Below, one piece after another: positions 32,604-41,975 of a stretch of 64,000 bases of DNA. Made by a program: the position numbers and the translations under genes. Below the pieces are notes generated by a model. The model saw nothing but the letters and a program-made list of their open reading frames with translations, was not told the DNA's origin and searched no databases. Position 1 is the stretch's first letter. Every line of letters begins with the position of its first letter. The stretch is from Chitinophaga filiformis (GTDB lineage Bacteria > Bacteroidota > Bacteroidia > Chitinophagales > Chitinophagaceae): positions 620,001 to 684,000 of the forward strand of contig NZ_CP095855.1 in assembly GCF_023100805.1 (NCBI RefSeq), read 5' to 3'.

Positions 32604-34328
32604 TCAGCTGATCTTGTCGATCTCTTTCTGAACAAATGCGGCCAGTTCTTTCACGTACGCAGGAGAGAAGTCAAAACGGATACCTGCCGCCTTGTACAAT
32701 TCCGGCAGGGTACGGGTGCTTCCCAGGCTAAGCGCTCTGACATAATTGTCAAGCGCCTGCTGCTTATTCTCTTTATACTGTTTCCACATAGCGATTGCCC
32801 CCAGCTGAGCAATACCATATTCTATATAATAGAACGGTACTTCAAACAGGTGCAGTTGCCGCTGCCAGCCAATAGATCTGTACGATTCCCATCCGCTCCA
32901 GTCAACCACACCGGTGGAGAACTCATCCTGGATCCTGTTCCAGTTGGCAGTACGTTCCTCTACAGTATGCTGCGGGTTTTCATACACCCAATGCTGGAAT
33001 TTATCAATTGTAGCAATCCAGGGGAAGATCACAATAGCCCGCTCCAACTGTTGCAATTTAGCGCGGCGCAACTCTTCCTCATCTTTGAAAAAGATATTCC
33101 AGGAATCCATTGTGAACAGTTCCATGCTCATACTGGCCACTTCCGCTATCTCCATAGGATACTCCTTGAAGGCACTGAGTGACAGGTCATGGCTCAGGAA
33201 GGAATGAACCGCATGGCCCCCTTCATGCACCATGGTGGTCAGGTCTTTCATCTGGCCGGCGGCATTCATAAAGATGAAAGGCACCCCGGTTTCTGCCAGC
33301 GGACAATTATAGCCACCTGGCGCCTTGCCCTTACGGCTTTCCAGATCAAGGCGGCCCATTTTCTGCATCACCCGCAGGCAATTCCCAAAGAATGGCCCCA
33401 GTTCATCAAAACATTGAATTGCCTTATTCACAAGTTCCTCTCCGGTTTTGAAAGGCTCCAGCGGCTTCACACCTGCTGGTTCTGCCTCTGAATCCCAGGG
33501 TTTCAGCACGTCCAGGCCGAGTTTCTTACGTTGTTTTTCCTGCAGGCTTTTTACCAGGGGTAATATGTGCTCTCTGATAGCGGCATGGAACTGGAAACAA
33601 TCGTCTTTGCTGTAGTCGAAGCGACCCAGGTCTTCAAACTTATAATCCCGGTAATTTTCAAATCCGGCATTCTTTGCCACCTGGTCCCTTTTCTGCACCA
33701 ATGAAGTATAGAGCTGGTCAAAGGTATCCTTGTCTTCCAGGCGGCGGTTGGCCGTTTTAGCAAACACTTCCTCTCTCAGGGCGCGGTCGCTGTTTTCGAG
33801 GAAACGGGCAGCCTGTTGTAAGGTGTATTCCTGTCCGTTTACCGTAATGGTCATTTTACCGGCTATAGCGCCATACTGTTGCGACTGTACACTCAGCTCT
33901 GCCAGTATGGGCACATTTTCCTCCCGGAACAGCTTTACCTGTTTCCGGACATTACGCAGGTAGGTAGCATACAACTCCTGGTCCAGGTCTTTCACCCACT
34001 CACTGGCCAATAATTTTTTATTCAGCGCATCCGCATATGGTTGCAGTTTAGGCTGTATTTCCATGCAGAAATAGGCAAATGCTTCCTCCAGCGACTTATC
34101 CGTCGTATCGCAGGTCATGCGTATCTGGCGCCAGCAGGCATCTTCACTGATAACGGCCTCCAGTTCACTGATATCCTTCAGCCACTGTTCCAGGGCTGCC
34201 ACACTTTCTAACGGCCGTTGCTGCAGCTCTTCAAAATAAGGCTGCAATGCGTCCCACGTTGTTACCGTAAAGTTCTCCGGCAACAGCTTACGTGGCTGTT
34301 TCTCAATATTTGCGTCTAAAGTCTTCAT
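32604..34328 (-). CDS. pepF: M3 family oligoendopeptidase (PepF-type)
   Basis: A 574-residue cytoplasmic zinc peptidase of the thimet-oligopeptidase clan that trims short peptides. The zinc site HEGGH spans residues 368-372, with the downstream glutamate in the MEIAEVASMSMELF helix. The N-terminal 120 residues are the helical PepF lid. No signal peptide. It is a single gene with its own AT-rich upstream region. Confidence 0.93.
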   Translation of the reverse strand: MKTLDANIEKQPRKLLPENFTVTTWDALQPYFEELQQRPLESVAALEQWLKDISELEAVISEDACWRQIRMTCDTTDKSLEEAFAYFCMEIQPKLQPYADALNKKLLASEWVKDLDQELYATYLRNVRKQVKLFREENVPILAELSVQSQQYGAIAGKMTITVNGQEYTLQQAARFLENSDRALREEVFAKTANRRLEDKDTFDQLYTSLVQKRDQVAKNAGFENYRDYKFEDLGRFDYSKDDCFQFHAAIREHILPLVKSLQEKQRKKLGLDVLKPWDSEAEPAGVKPLEPFKTGEELVNKAIQCFDELGPFFGNCLRVMQKMGRLDLESRKGKAPGGYNCPLAETGVPFIFMNAAGQMKDLTTMVHEGGHAVHSFLSHDLSLSAFKEYPMEIAEVASMSMELFTMDSWNIFFKDEEELRRAKLQQLERAIVIFPWIATIDKFQHWVYENPQHTVEERTANWNRIQDEFSTGVVDWSGWESYRSIGWQRQLHLFEVPFYYIEYGIAQLGAIAMWKQYKENKQQALDNYVRALSLGSTRTLPELYKAAGIRFDFSPAYVKELAAFVQKEIDKIS

Positions 34329-34477
34329 TCTACTAAAATAAGAAATTATAAGGCAAAGTACTCAGTCCTCAGGTACGGTAATCCCTGAAAATGAGCACCC
34401 CGCCACCGTTGATCCGGCCTACCCTTTTTCTCTTTCGATGTAATCCCTATTATATCCCATAGACAAACCATCTGTTT
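34329..34477. other. Non-coding spacer upstream of pepF
   Basis: No gene seen. On the pepF strand a TACTTTG string near 34350 is one base short of the consensus -7 box. Confidence 0.35.
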
Positions 34478-34580
34478 CCCATATATAACCCATATATAAC
34501 CCATATCTTTTAAATATGGGTTATATATGGGTTATATATGGGTTATATATGGCTTATATATGGGTTATATATGGGTTATC
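34478..34580. repeat. 11-bp-period satellite with an inverted arm
   Basis: The left part has CCCATATATAA in two full copies plus a half; the right part has its complement-type unit GGGTTATATAT in five copies (one GGC variant) plus a half. The first 29 bases of each side are perfect reverse complements around a seven-base loop (34507-34513), so the block can form a long AT-rich cruciform or hairpin. The 11-bp period is close to one helical turn. Confidence 0.9.
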
Positions 34581-34736
34581 TCTGGTAACACGCTATGGCA
34601 GCAGCTTTGCCATGATTGCATAAAAGGAATACTATATAACTGGGTAGTTATAAACTAAATGTACATGTGTTGAATTGTCAACTGAGGCCTTAAACGGGTG
34701 AGGAGGGCGCAAGGGGCGTAACTGGCCTATCCGTAT
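34581..34736. other. Non-coding spacer
   Basis: Between the satellite and the DUF5606 terminator I see no frame, promoter or repeat worth calling. Confidence 0.35.
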
Positions 34737-34769
34737 AAAAAAAACGCTGCATGTTTGCACACGCAGCGT
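34737..34769 (-). terminator. Terminator of the DUF5606 gene
   Basis: Stem GCAGCGT/ACGCTGC-type arms (34744-34750 with 34763-34769) followed on the minus strand by eight T (34737-34744), about 27 bp past the stop codon. Confidence 0.85.
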
Positions 34770-34795
34770 CTCGTACTATCGGGTAAGAATATCTA

Positions 34796-35461
34796 CTATT
34801 CTTCTGTCTTCTTCTTTTTAGGTGCAGCCTTCTTCTTAGGAGCTTCTTCTCCTTCAGCAGCAGGTGCTTCTTCCTTTTTCGCCTTGGCTTTCTTCGGTGC
34901 TTTTTCGGCAGGAGCTTCTTCGGTTGCTACCTCTTCAGCGGCATCCTTAGCGGCGGCTTTTTTAGGCTTAGCAGCTTTTTTAGCTGGCTTTTCTGCTACT
35001 TCGGCTTCAGGTGCAGGGCTGGCGTCTGCGGCAAGCGCTGCTCCTTCCTGACCTTCTTCAGCTGCTTCTTCAAACCTCAGCAGATCATTGCTCTTGAGGA
35101 TGGCATACCATTTTACCATCTTCTTCATATCGCTGACGTAAACCCTTTCCTCGTCAAAAGTAGGGAACACGCTTTTAAAGTAAGACTTGATAGCATTATT
35201 GTCAGCTTTGGCGTCAACCGGGGCTGTCTTGGCTTCCTGTTCCTGCATGGCCTTAAATACCTCGGCCAGGTTCACGTTGTCTCCGGTAGTAAATACCTCA
35301 ATACTTTCCAGCGGAGTAAAATTATGGACACGGGAGCTCACGAATTTAGTGCTCTTGTCTTCCAGAGATCTTACGATAGCGCCATCCTGTTTGCTGGCAA
35401 TCAATTGAAACAAACCACCCAAACCGGTTACTGCAACTATTTCTCTATACTGCATGTTCAA
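34796..35461 (-). CDS. DUF5606-type protein with Lys/Ala/Glu-rich tail
   Basis: A 221-residue protein. Residues 1-125 form a folded region (MNMQYREIVAVTGLGGLFQLIASKQ, VRSLEDKSTKFVSSRV, then DEERVYVSDMKKMVKWYAIL) like the Bacteroidota DUF5606 family. Residues about 130-221 are low-complexity, with repeated AAKPKKAA, KAPKKAKAKK and PKKKAAPKKKK blocks, resembling the histone-H1-like or ribosome-associated tails seen in this phylum. A nucleic-acid-binding role is inference. It has one of the best promoters in the window. Confidence 0.78.
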   Translation of the reverse strand: MNMQYREIVAVTGLGGLFQLIASKQDGAIVRSLEDKSTKFVSSRVHNFTPLESIEVFTTGDNVNLAEVFKAMQEQEAKTAPVDAKADNNAIKSYFKSVFPTFDEERVYVSDMKKMVKWYAILKSNDLLRFEEAAEEGQEGAALAADASPAPEAEVAEKPAKKAAKPKKAAAKDAAEEVATEEAPAEKAPKKAKAKKEEAPAAEGEEAPKKKAAPKKKKTEE

Positions 35462-35475
35462 ATTTTTAAGAAGCG

Positions 35476-35506
35476 CAAATATAAAAAATCGTTTCTATCC
35501 GACAAA
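35476..35506 (-). promoter_or_regulatory. Strong Bacteroidota-type promoter for DUF5606
   Basis: On the minus strand TTTG (35506-35503), an exact 19-bp spacer and TATATTTG (35483-35476) match the TTTG-N19-TAnnTTTG consensus fully. The start site would be only about 8 nt from the ATG. Confidence 0.75.
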
Positions 35507-35582
35507 TTGGAATAAGGCTGCTGACCCAATTATTATTAATAATTGCCCTGATCAAGCATTTTTTTTGACATAATCAACTAAC

Positions 35583-38171
35583 CTATCTTTTTCCCAGTAC
35601 TACAGGCAATTTCCAATGTCTGACCTTTCCTTCGGCATTAAACGCCTCCGCAAAGATGATGTATATTCCTGACACCAGCTCGCGGTTCGATTCTCCCCGG
35701 CCATCCCAGGTCATATATCCGGCGGCCGGCAACAAGGTATTCCTTTCCAGGAATCTTACCGGCCTGCCCTCTGCATCAAAAATCGTGACATTTATAATAT
35801 TACCCGGCCCCGGAAAGTGATATCTGACTATCGCAAGATCTTCCAGGCCATCGTTGTCCGGAGAAAAAACAGCTGGCTGTACCGTCAGGTCTCCCTGCAC
35901 TTCCGTAACCGGTAGCTGCTGCGAATTACGATAACCAGGGGTGGCGTATTTTACAACAGCCGCGGCGGAATGCCAGTTATACTTATCCTGTGTGCGGGCG
36001 TCCGCCCTTAATCGCTCCAGTGATACACCACGGGTATTGCCTGCAGTTGCGATATGCATCTTGTCAGAATAATGCAATTCATCCAATACCTGCCCGTCTT
36101 TATTTAAGAGCACAATTGTTCCTTCTCCATTTATCAGTGCAGGCAGGTTTATTTTATAAATAGTTGCCGCCTGCAGGCAATCGTAATATGTGCATAAGGC
36201 CTGGGGCGCTGTGGTAAAGGCAGCATAGCCTCCGGATAATAACAACCCCGGCTGTCCACCCAGGGCAACAGGATCATCCAGTTGTCCGTCATCTTTCCTT
36301 CTTGCCAGGTACAGGCTCGACAGGTCTACCGCCTTCCTGCTCCGGTTATAGATCTCCACAAATTCAGGCACACCTGGTGCAGGATCATATAAGATTTCAT
36401 TGATCACAATATCGAAGCTGTCCGGCGTACCAATACGGGCAAAGGCCATATCACCGGTGGTAGTCACTTCCTGACCGGTACAATCCTTTATTCCGGATAC
36501 AAGCACGGTATATACAGTGTCTTGTAACAAAGGTTTGCCGAGGCGGACAGATATATTATTATATAAGGGAGGATCAGCAATGATACCACTGACATCAAGG
36601 GAAGGCGTGAACTGGTAATGTTCCGGCGTTGCCACCTGAAGGCTGTCCATGATACCATTGAACGACAGGTGTATCGTCACAGTATCAGGCGGGAACGCCT
36701 TCACTAATGATACAGGTGGGGGCATTGTCCCTGTTCCCGCTACAGTATTGGGCCTGCCGGGTGTTCCTCCTTCCGCCGCTACAGATGGTTTCCAGTTACT
36801 GCTGCCGGCGCAGGGCCAGTTGATATCTGTCATTTCCAGGCTCCATCCGCCCCGTTCCTTGACCGGGTTGGCATACCAGCTGCGGTCATAAGCGACAGCA
36901 TGTACAAGTATCCCCTTGTCATTGCGCAGCGTGATGATGTCACTATCGCCTGGCGCGGGAAAACTGCTGATGCCCAGGATGGGAATACCGGCGGGGAAAA
37001 GAGTTGTATTCCCTTTATCACAAAGCACCAACAAACCACCGGCCGGCAGCAGGTATTGCGGCAGGGGCGCCTCACGGCTACTATTCCCGATCCGCCAGCC
37101 TTTCAATTGCAGGGCATAGGGGCTATTGTTCCTCAGCTCTACAAACCGGGCAGGCAACAAACCGGCGGAAGGCAAAGCCCTTGGCAGGAATTCATGAATA
37201 AGCACGTCATAACCGCGGCTGGTATAATATAGAAAGGCCACTGTAGCCGGCTCCATGACATTCCCCGAAGGGTCGCTTATGCCATCTAACAACAGATAAC
37301 AGCTATCGCCGTTGGGGAAAACATCCCGGAACTGTACATGCAGACAGGATGGCTGACTGCTATCCTGCCAAATGCTGTCCGGAGTATTGCCGGGAACAGA
37401 TAAGCGGAAATGTTCCGGCCTGGAAAGGATGGAACTATCCGGCGCTTCACTGAAACACAGTGTAAGGGTCCGGCTGTCGCGCAGCTGGTAAGCGCTTAAG
37501 ACAGGCGCCGTCGTATCTGATACAACAGGTGTGACCAGTACGTCATCAAAATAATGGCGGCCAAAGAAGGACGCTGTAGACTGGCGCACTGCAAATCCCA
37601 TGAAATGAGAAGTATTATACATGTGATCCGTTGCTGTGCCCTCGCGGACATAAGCTGTACCATTGGCATTTTCATCTGTCCACAGTTCCCATTGATCATC
37701 CGTCCGTGTCACTCTGATCTTCAGCTTTGTGGAGGTATGATTGGTGATACCATCCCGCCCGTCTATCAACAGAACCGGAGATGAGGTACCATCTTTTCTG
37801 TACAGGCATACTTCATCTTTTGTGTTGCCAATGCGTACAAAATATCCCCTGATGCCCGTTCCCTGAAGGTTTGCACTGTCTGCTGTGAGAAAGACATCAA
37901 CATAATTAAGAGAAGAAGTGTTGAAATCCAGCTGCAGCCACCATTCCCATATTGCATTGCGGGCCAGTGAAGAGGGCGTAGCGATATGGAAACTACTGCT
38001 TGCTTGTTGCAAATGGCTTTTCAGGCGGCCCTTCTCTATCCGCCAGGCAGTATCAGTTCCTTTCCATGAAATCGCATCATTAATGTTTTGATAATCAAAT
38101 CGTTCGCTCACTTGTGCGAATGAGAAAGAAGCCTGCAGGAGCAGGCATGCACAAACAATGGAAATACGCAT
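35583..38171 (-). CDS. Exported lamin-tail-domain protein with FlgD-like C-terminus
   Basis: An 862-residue secreted protein. A signal peptide (1-19) is followed by a region with lectin/LamG-like strands (about 20-215), an Ig/SbsA-like block, a lamin-tail domain near residues 320-430 (VLIHEFLPRA...FVELRNNS), another SbsA-like block, and a second lamin-tail domain near 580-700 (IVINEILYDPAPGVPEFVEIYNRS). The end has SPDNDGLEDLAIVRY and WDGRGESNRELVSGIYI, a FlgD-Ig-like motif resembling gliding-motility-associated C-termini. Lamin-tail domains occur in surface or DNA-handling exported proteins; the target is unknown. Confidence 0.82.
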   Translation of the reverse strand: MRISIVCACLLLQASFSFAQVSERFDYQNINDAISWKGTDTAWRIEKGRLKSHLQQASSSFHIATPSSLARNAIWEWWLQLDFNTSSLNYVDVFLTADSANLQGTGIRGYFVRIGNTKDEVCLYRKDGTSSPVLLIDGRDGITNHTSTKLKIRVTRTDDQWELWTDENANGTAYVREGTATDHMYNTSHFMGFAVRQSTASFFGRHYFDDVLVTPVVSDTTAPVLSAYQLRDSRTLTLCFSEAPDSSILSRPEHFRLSVPGNTPDSIWQDSSQPSCLHVQFRDVFPNGDSCYLLLDGISDPSGNVMEPATVAFLYYTSRGYDVLIHEFLPRALPSAGLLPARFVELRNNSPYALQLKGWRIGNSSREAPLPQYLLPAGGLLVLCDKGNTTLFPAGIPILGISSFPAPGDSDIITLRNDKGILVHAVAYDRSWYANPVKERGGWSLEMTDINWPCAGSSNWKPSVAAEGGTPGRPNTVAGTGTMPPPVSLVKAFPPDTVTIHLSFNGIMDSLQVATPEHYQFTPSLDVSGIIADPPLYNNISVRLGKPLLQDTVYTVLVSGIKDCTGQEVTTTGDMAFARIGTPDSFDIVINEILYDPAPGVPEFVEIYNRSRKAVDLSSLYLARRKDDGQLDDPVALGGQPGLLLSGGYAAFTTAPQALCTYYDCLQAATIYKINLPALINGEGTIVLLNKDGQVLDELHYSDKMHIATAGNTRGVSLERLRADARTQDKYNWHSAAAVVKYATPGYRNSQQLPVTEVQGDLTVQPAVFSPDNDGLEDLAIVRYHFPGPGNIINVTIFDAEGRPVRFLERNTLLPAAGYMTWDGRGESNRELVSGIYIIFAEAFNAEGKVRHWKLPVVLGKR

Positions 38172-38233
38172 GTCTAAAAAAGTAGGTTGGTTTAGGCAGA
38201 AATTTAGTGAATTTCTATGATTCTGACCAAAAC

Positions 38234-38264
38234 ATTGAAAACCGCATAGGTTGTGTTAAATTTG
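38234..38264 (+). promoter_or_regulatory. Bacteroidota-type promoter for asd
   Basis: ATTG (38234-38237), an exact 19-bp spacer and TAAATTTG (38257-38264) fit the consensus; the start site would be near 38271, about 23 nt before the asd ATG. It supports the shorter asd start. Confidence 0.75.
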
Positions 38265-38293
38265 CATTTCGAAAAATTTTAAATGTAAAAACA

Positions 38294-39283
38294 ATGAAAG
38301 TTGCCGTAGTAGGAGCTACCGGGCTGGTAGGCTCAAAAATGTTACAAGTATTGACCGAGAGAAATTTTCCGGTTACAGAACTGATTCCCGTGGCTTCTGA
38401 GAAGTCTGTTGGTAAGGAAGTAACATTTAAGGGCAAGCCTTATAAGGTGGTGAATGCAGATACGGCAATTTCAATGAAGCCGGATGTTGCGCTGTTTTCC
38501 GCCGGTGGCAGTACTTCCCTGGAATGGGCCCCAAAATTTGCAGCAGCAGGAATTACTGTCATCGACAACTCTTCTGCATGGAGAATGGACCCTACCAAAA
38601 AACTGGTGGTGCCTGAGATCAACGGTAAGACACTGACGCCGGAAGATAAGATCATCGCCAATCCAAACTGCTCTACCATCCAGATGGTACTTGTGCTGAA
38701 TCCTTTACATGAGAAGTACAAGATCAATCGTGTGGTGGTATCTACTTACCAGTCAGTAACAGGTACCGGTGTAAAAGCGGTAGATCAGCTAATGAACGAG
38801 CGTAAAGGTGTGGAAGGAGAAAAAGCTTATGCACATCGTATTGACCTGAATGTGATCCCGCAGATAGATGTATTTCTCGATAACGGTTACACGAAAGAGG
38901 AAATGAAGATGGTGAAAGAAACCATCAAGATCATGGGAGATGACAACATCCGTGTAACGGCTACAACTGTACGTATACCTGTAATAGGTGGCCACAGTGA
39001 ATCAGTGAACGTTGCCTTCGATAAGGAATATGAACTGGCTGATGTACGTGCGATACTGGAAAAGACACCTGGTGTGATTGTAGTAGACGATCCTTCCAAA
39101 CAACTGTATCCAATGCCGAAAGATGCGCATGAGAAGGATGAAGTGTTTGTAGGCCGTCTCCGTCGCGATGAAACACAGGACAAGACCCTGAATATGTGGA
39201 TCGTGGCAGATAACCTGCGTAAAGGGGCTGCTACCAATGCGGTTCAGATAGCAGAGTACCTGCACGCGCAAAAATGGATCTGA
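38294..39283 (+). CDS. asd: Aspartate-semialdehyde dehydrogenase
   Basis: A 329-residue enzyme that reduces aspartyl phosphate to aspartate semialdehyde for lysine/diaminopimelate, threonine and methionine synthesis. NADP-binding GATGLVG at residues 7-13, catalytic Cys126 in NPNCSTIQM, and active-site ASTYQSVTG-type wording (here VVSTYQSVTGTGVKA) with the later RIPVIGGHSESV. I start at the ATG 38294, behind the promoter; the frame open from 38207 would begin upstream of the -7 box. Single gene with its own terminator. Confidence 0.95.
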   Translation: MKVAVVGATGLVGSKMLQVLTERNFPVTELIPVASEKSVGKEVTFKGKPYKVVNADTAISMKPDVALFSAGGSTSLEWAPKFAAAGITVIDNSSAWRMDPTKKLVVPEINGKTLTPEDKIIANPNCSTIQMVLVLNPLHEKYKINRVVVSTYQSVTGTGVKAVDQLMNERKGVEGEKAYAHRIDLNVIPQIDVFLDNGYTKEEMKMVKETIKIMGDDNIRVTATTVRIPVIGGHSESVNVAFDKEYELADVRAILEKTPGVIVVDDPSKQLYPMPKDAHEKDEVFVGRLRRDETQDKTLNMWIVADNLRKGAATNAVQIAEYLHAQKWI

Positions 39284-39355
39284 GTGACAACATCTAAGTA
39301 GCGGAATGACTTCAAAAGGATGTTTTCGCGAACGAATAAACGTTTTTCTTTCAAT

Positions 39356-39389
39356 AAAAGAGAGCAAGTGTAGTAACACTTGCTCTTTT
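39356..39389 (+). terminator. Terminator of asd
   Basis: Perfect 11-pair stem (39361-39371 with 39376-39386), loop AGTA, A-rich before and TTT after, 75 bp past the asd stop. Confidence 0.85.
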
Positions 39390-39583
39390 AGTATCAATTT
39401 GAGGAGAAATAAGTATCACTTTGACAAAAATTACACAGAAGTAGTATTGCTTTCTGCTAGATAAAATCCAATTTTGGTATCAATAATCCTATGCCAACTT
39501 ACTTATTCCAGAAAAGTCATTTTTTAAGAAAGTAAGAAGCCGAAGAACTAAAATTCACAAATCTGTAAACACCCTTAAGTCCT

Positions 39584-39835
39584 ATGAAAACCAACGCCAA
39601 TCGCGAGCTGCTACTGATGCACAAATTTACTGAAGAGTGGAGTTCTAATTTTTCTTCACAGGTGTCCCGCATCATGAACATTGTGGATCAACATGATACA
39701 CTGGACGGCATAATCCCGATTATTGAGGTTGCCAACGTGTATAATCAACGTTTTGCGCATACTAAAACAGATAAAGAAAATCTGTTAAAGAACCGCAAGG
39801 CAAGACCATTCGAATTCCTGATCCACAAAAACTAA
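39584..39835 (+). CDS. Small hypothetical protein
   Basis: An 83-residue charged, probably helical cytoplasmic protein with no signal, no cysteine and no motif I recognise (MKTNANRELLLMHKF at the start, RKARPFEFLIHKN at the end). Its composition and codon use look like real coding sequence. It stands alone between asd and DUF2461; no promoter box was found in the 190 bp upstream. The call rests on frame quality alone. Confidence 0.5.
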   Translation: MKTNANRELLLMHKFTEEWSSNFSSQVSRIMNIVDQHDTLDGIIPIIEVANVYNQRFAHTKTDKENLLKNRKARPFEFLIHKN

Positions 39836-39860
39836 CCCATTGAAACTTATTGAGCTGTAA

Positions 39861-39912
39861 TCATCTGCCGGCTATAAATATGTGTACCGGCGTATGCATA
39901 TCCGGCAGATGA
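39861..39912. terminator. Hairpin between the small gene and DUF2461
   Basis: Eleven-pair perfect arms TCATCTGCCGG and CCGGCAGATGA (39861-39871, 39902-39912) around a 30-base loop; no T-tract, so termination is uncertain. Confidence 0.4.
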
Positions 39913-40005
39913 CAGCGTAATTTCCGGGTGCATTGTGACTTACCCATCTGTGATAGCGGACAGTGATTTAATTGATATTATTTTCACCCCGAAGACATTA
40001 CCTGA

Positions 40006-40689
40006 CTATTCCGAATAAAGCGCTCTGTCAAGGAACTTGACAAAGGGTTGCATTACAGCAAATATTTTCAGAATTTCTCTTACCAATGCAGGCTGTATGA
40101 CAGCTTCGTCGGAAATGTGATGCCATACTGTGAAGCTTTTCAGTTTCAGGTACGCAATGGCAGGATTGTCCGGCTGGTAGCCCTGTGGCGCGGTCTTCAG
40201 CGATTCTCCCTCTATTTTACCGAAATAGCGGATGAATTCTTTATTGGAGATGATCTGCTGGAATTCTTCAAAATTGTAATCTATTTCCTGCCTGACCTTT
40301 TTCAGCGCATCAGCTTCCGGCATCCACAGCCCGCCTCCTGCAAAACTATTGCCTCCCGGTTCCAGGTGGAAGTAGTAACCCGGACGGGGCGTTTTACGGC
40401 CACCGGGTGCAAAGGCCGCACCCATGTTGGTCTTGTAAGGTGTTTTATCTTTCGAGAAACGGACATCTTTATATATACGGAAAGTGCAATCTTTCACCTG
40501 TAAACCTGCAATAGCAGGATCCTGTTTATATAAACCATCCAGGATCTGTTGTACCACACTTTCATAATCGGCTTTTGCCTTCTGGTAATCGGATTTATGC
40601 TCGTCAAACCAGACCTTATTATTATTCTTGCTCAATAATTTTAAAAACTTCAACGTGGGGGGTTGCAGCATGTAATCAGTTTTGCTCAC
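40006..40689 (-). CDS. DUF2461 domain protein
   Basis: A 227-residue protein matching DUF2461 along its length: LKFLKLLSKNNNKVWFDEHKSDY at the start, then RFSKDKTPYKTNMGAAFAPGGRK and GYYFHLEPGGNSFAGGGLW. These invariant stretches identify the family firmly, but its function is unknown. No signal peptide. The second methionine at 40671 (MLQPPT) is an alternative start. Monocistronic. Confidence 0.92.
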   Translation of the reverse strand: MSKTDYMLQPPTLKFLKLLSKNNNKVWFDEHKSDYQKAKADYESVVQQILDGLYKQDPAIAGLQVKDCTFRIYKDVRFSKDKTPYKTNMGAAFAPGGRKTPRPGYYFHLEPGGNSFAGGGLWMPEADALKKVRQEIDYNFEEFQQIISNKEFIRYFGKIEGESLKTAPQGYQPDNPAIAYLKLKSFTVWHHISDEAVIQPALVREILKIFAVMQPFVKFLDRALYSE

Positions 40690-40795
40690 AAAATAAAAAA
40701 ATTATTTTCCTTACCCAGTAATAAGAATAGTCTATGCCCTTCCCTCCGGACCCCGCGGTCCGGAAAGAAGAGCATAACGCAGTAAAAAGTTCTGC

Positions 40796-41878
40796 TTAAA
40801 AATGATATGTAGCGGCTAGTAATACACTGGGAGATGTACCCACCGGCGTTCCGGATTTTTTGTGGAAGATATCTACAGAAGCATTATCTACTCTGAATTC
40901 AGGGATAATAGTCAGATTACCTGCCTTGTAATTTAAAGAAAGCGTGCCCGCCAATACATGACCACCCTCTGTACCACTAAAGGTCTTCAGGGCATCTTTA
41001 TCATCAAAATACTCACCCCGCACGCTTAGCCCAACCTTTTCGTTGAAATCCACGTTGACATATAAGGCAGATCCCCACCATTGCTTCGAGCTCTCAAGCC
41101 CTTCCTTGTCGCGGGTATTTTTATATGTGCTGACAGTTCCATTATATCCCAGGCTCAGTACATCGTTTACCAGGTAGGTGGCGACAAAGTCGATCTGGTG
41201 GTTCTGGATACCGCTGGTATCCTTGCCTTCCAGGTAGTTCAGGTATAATTTAAGCGGCACCTGGGTGGAGCAATAGCCCAACTGCGCACCGATATATTTA
41301 TTATTGGTCCAGGAAGCAGATTTGAAATCAGTCGGGTTGAATACCCCTACCATAGCCGTCCATGCGGAACTGATAGTGAGATCGGCCTTGACACCGGTGC
41401 TGAAGAAAGGCCCATTGCTGAACATGTAACTCATGCTGTAGTTCCTGTTCAGGTATGCATCCAGCAGTTCGTATCCCACATGTGTACCGAAACTACCCAT
41501 GCTGATCTTTAGTTTGTCCAATACCTGGTAGCCTACATATAATTGTTTGATAACCACCTCTGCGGTGTTAGTCTTTTCAGGAGTCTCGTTGTATGAGAAT
41601 TCCGCTGCCCTTTTACCAAAGCCAACATCTGCCACTATACTTCCTTTTTTAAATTCATGCTCGGCTTTGAGCGAGATCATTCCCAGTTCAAAACTATTAT
41701 GGGAGTTTGTGAAGCTAGTTTTATTATCTGTGTTATTGCCATTGAAATTGTAGCGGTAGTAGACGTCTGCAGAGCCGGAAAGCTTGAGCAATGGGGCTTT
41801 AGTTGTATCAGCAGCAGTCTGGGAATGGGCAATAAGCGCCTGACAGGCAGCATATGCTACCAATAGAACTTTTTTCAT
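40796..41878 (-). CDS. Outer-membrane porin-like beta-barrel linked to amtB
   Basis: A 360-residue exported barrel: signal peptide of about 20 residues, then alternating strands with YYRYNFNGNN near the front, SFELGMISLKAEHEF, GSFGTHVGYELLDAYLNRNYSMSYMFSNGPFF, and a terminal aromatic strand VLLAATYHF, as required for barrel insertion. It resembles the Bacteroidota BBP2-type porins. It lies 272 bp downstream of amtB on the same strand, so it probably lets small nitrogen compounds cross the outer membrane for AmtB; that role is inferred from context. Confidence 0.82.
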   Translation of the reverse strand: MKKVLLVAYAACQALIAHSQTAADTTKAPLLKLSGSADVYYRYNFNGNNTDNKTSFTNSHNSFELGMISLKAEHEFKKGSIVADVGFGKRAAEFSYNETPEKTNTAEVVIKQLYVGYQVLDKLKISMGSFGTHVGYELLDAYLNRNYSMSYMFSNGPFFSTGVKADLTISSAWTAMVGVFNPTDFKSASWTNNKYIGAQLGYCSTQVPLKLYLNYLEGKDTSGIQNHQIDFVATYLVNDVLSLGYNGTVSTYKNTRDKEGLESSKQWWGSALYVNVDFNEKVGLSVRGEYFDDKDALKTFSGTEGGHVLAGTLSLNYKAGNLTIIPEFRVDNASVDIFHKKSGTPVGTSPSVLLAATYHF

Positions 41879-41975
41879 GCAAGGAAATTTGGTTGATAAA
41901 AATGGTGTGCGCGAATCTGTTTCGTTAATTCTATGCTCGCCGTTCTATAACTGGAATAAAGGGAAGAAAGAGAAT

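Noticed and set aside
32580..33182. 200-codon frame antisense to pepF
   Set aside because: Begins inside the shared terminator and shadows conserved PepF sequence.
34478..34580. CRISPR-like array
   Set aside because: Units are contiguous 11-mers without spacers and there are no cas genes.
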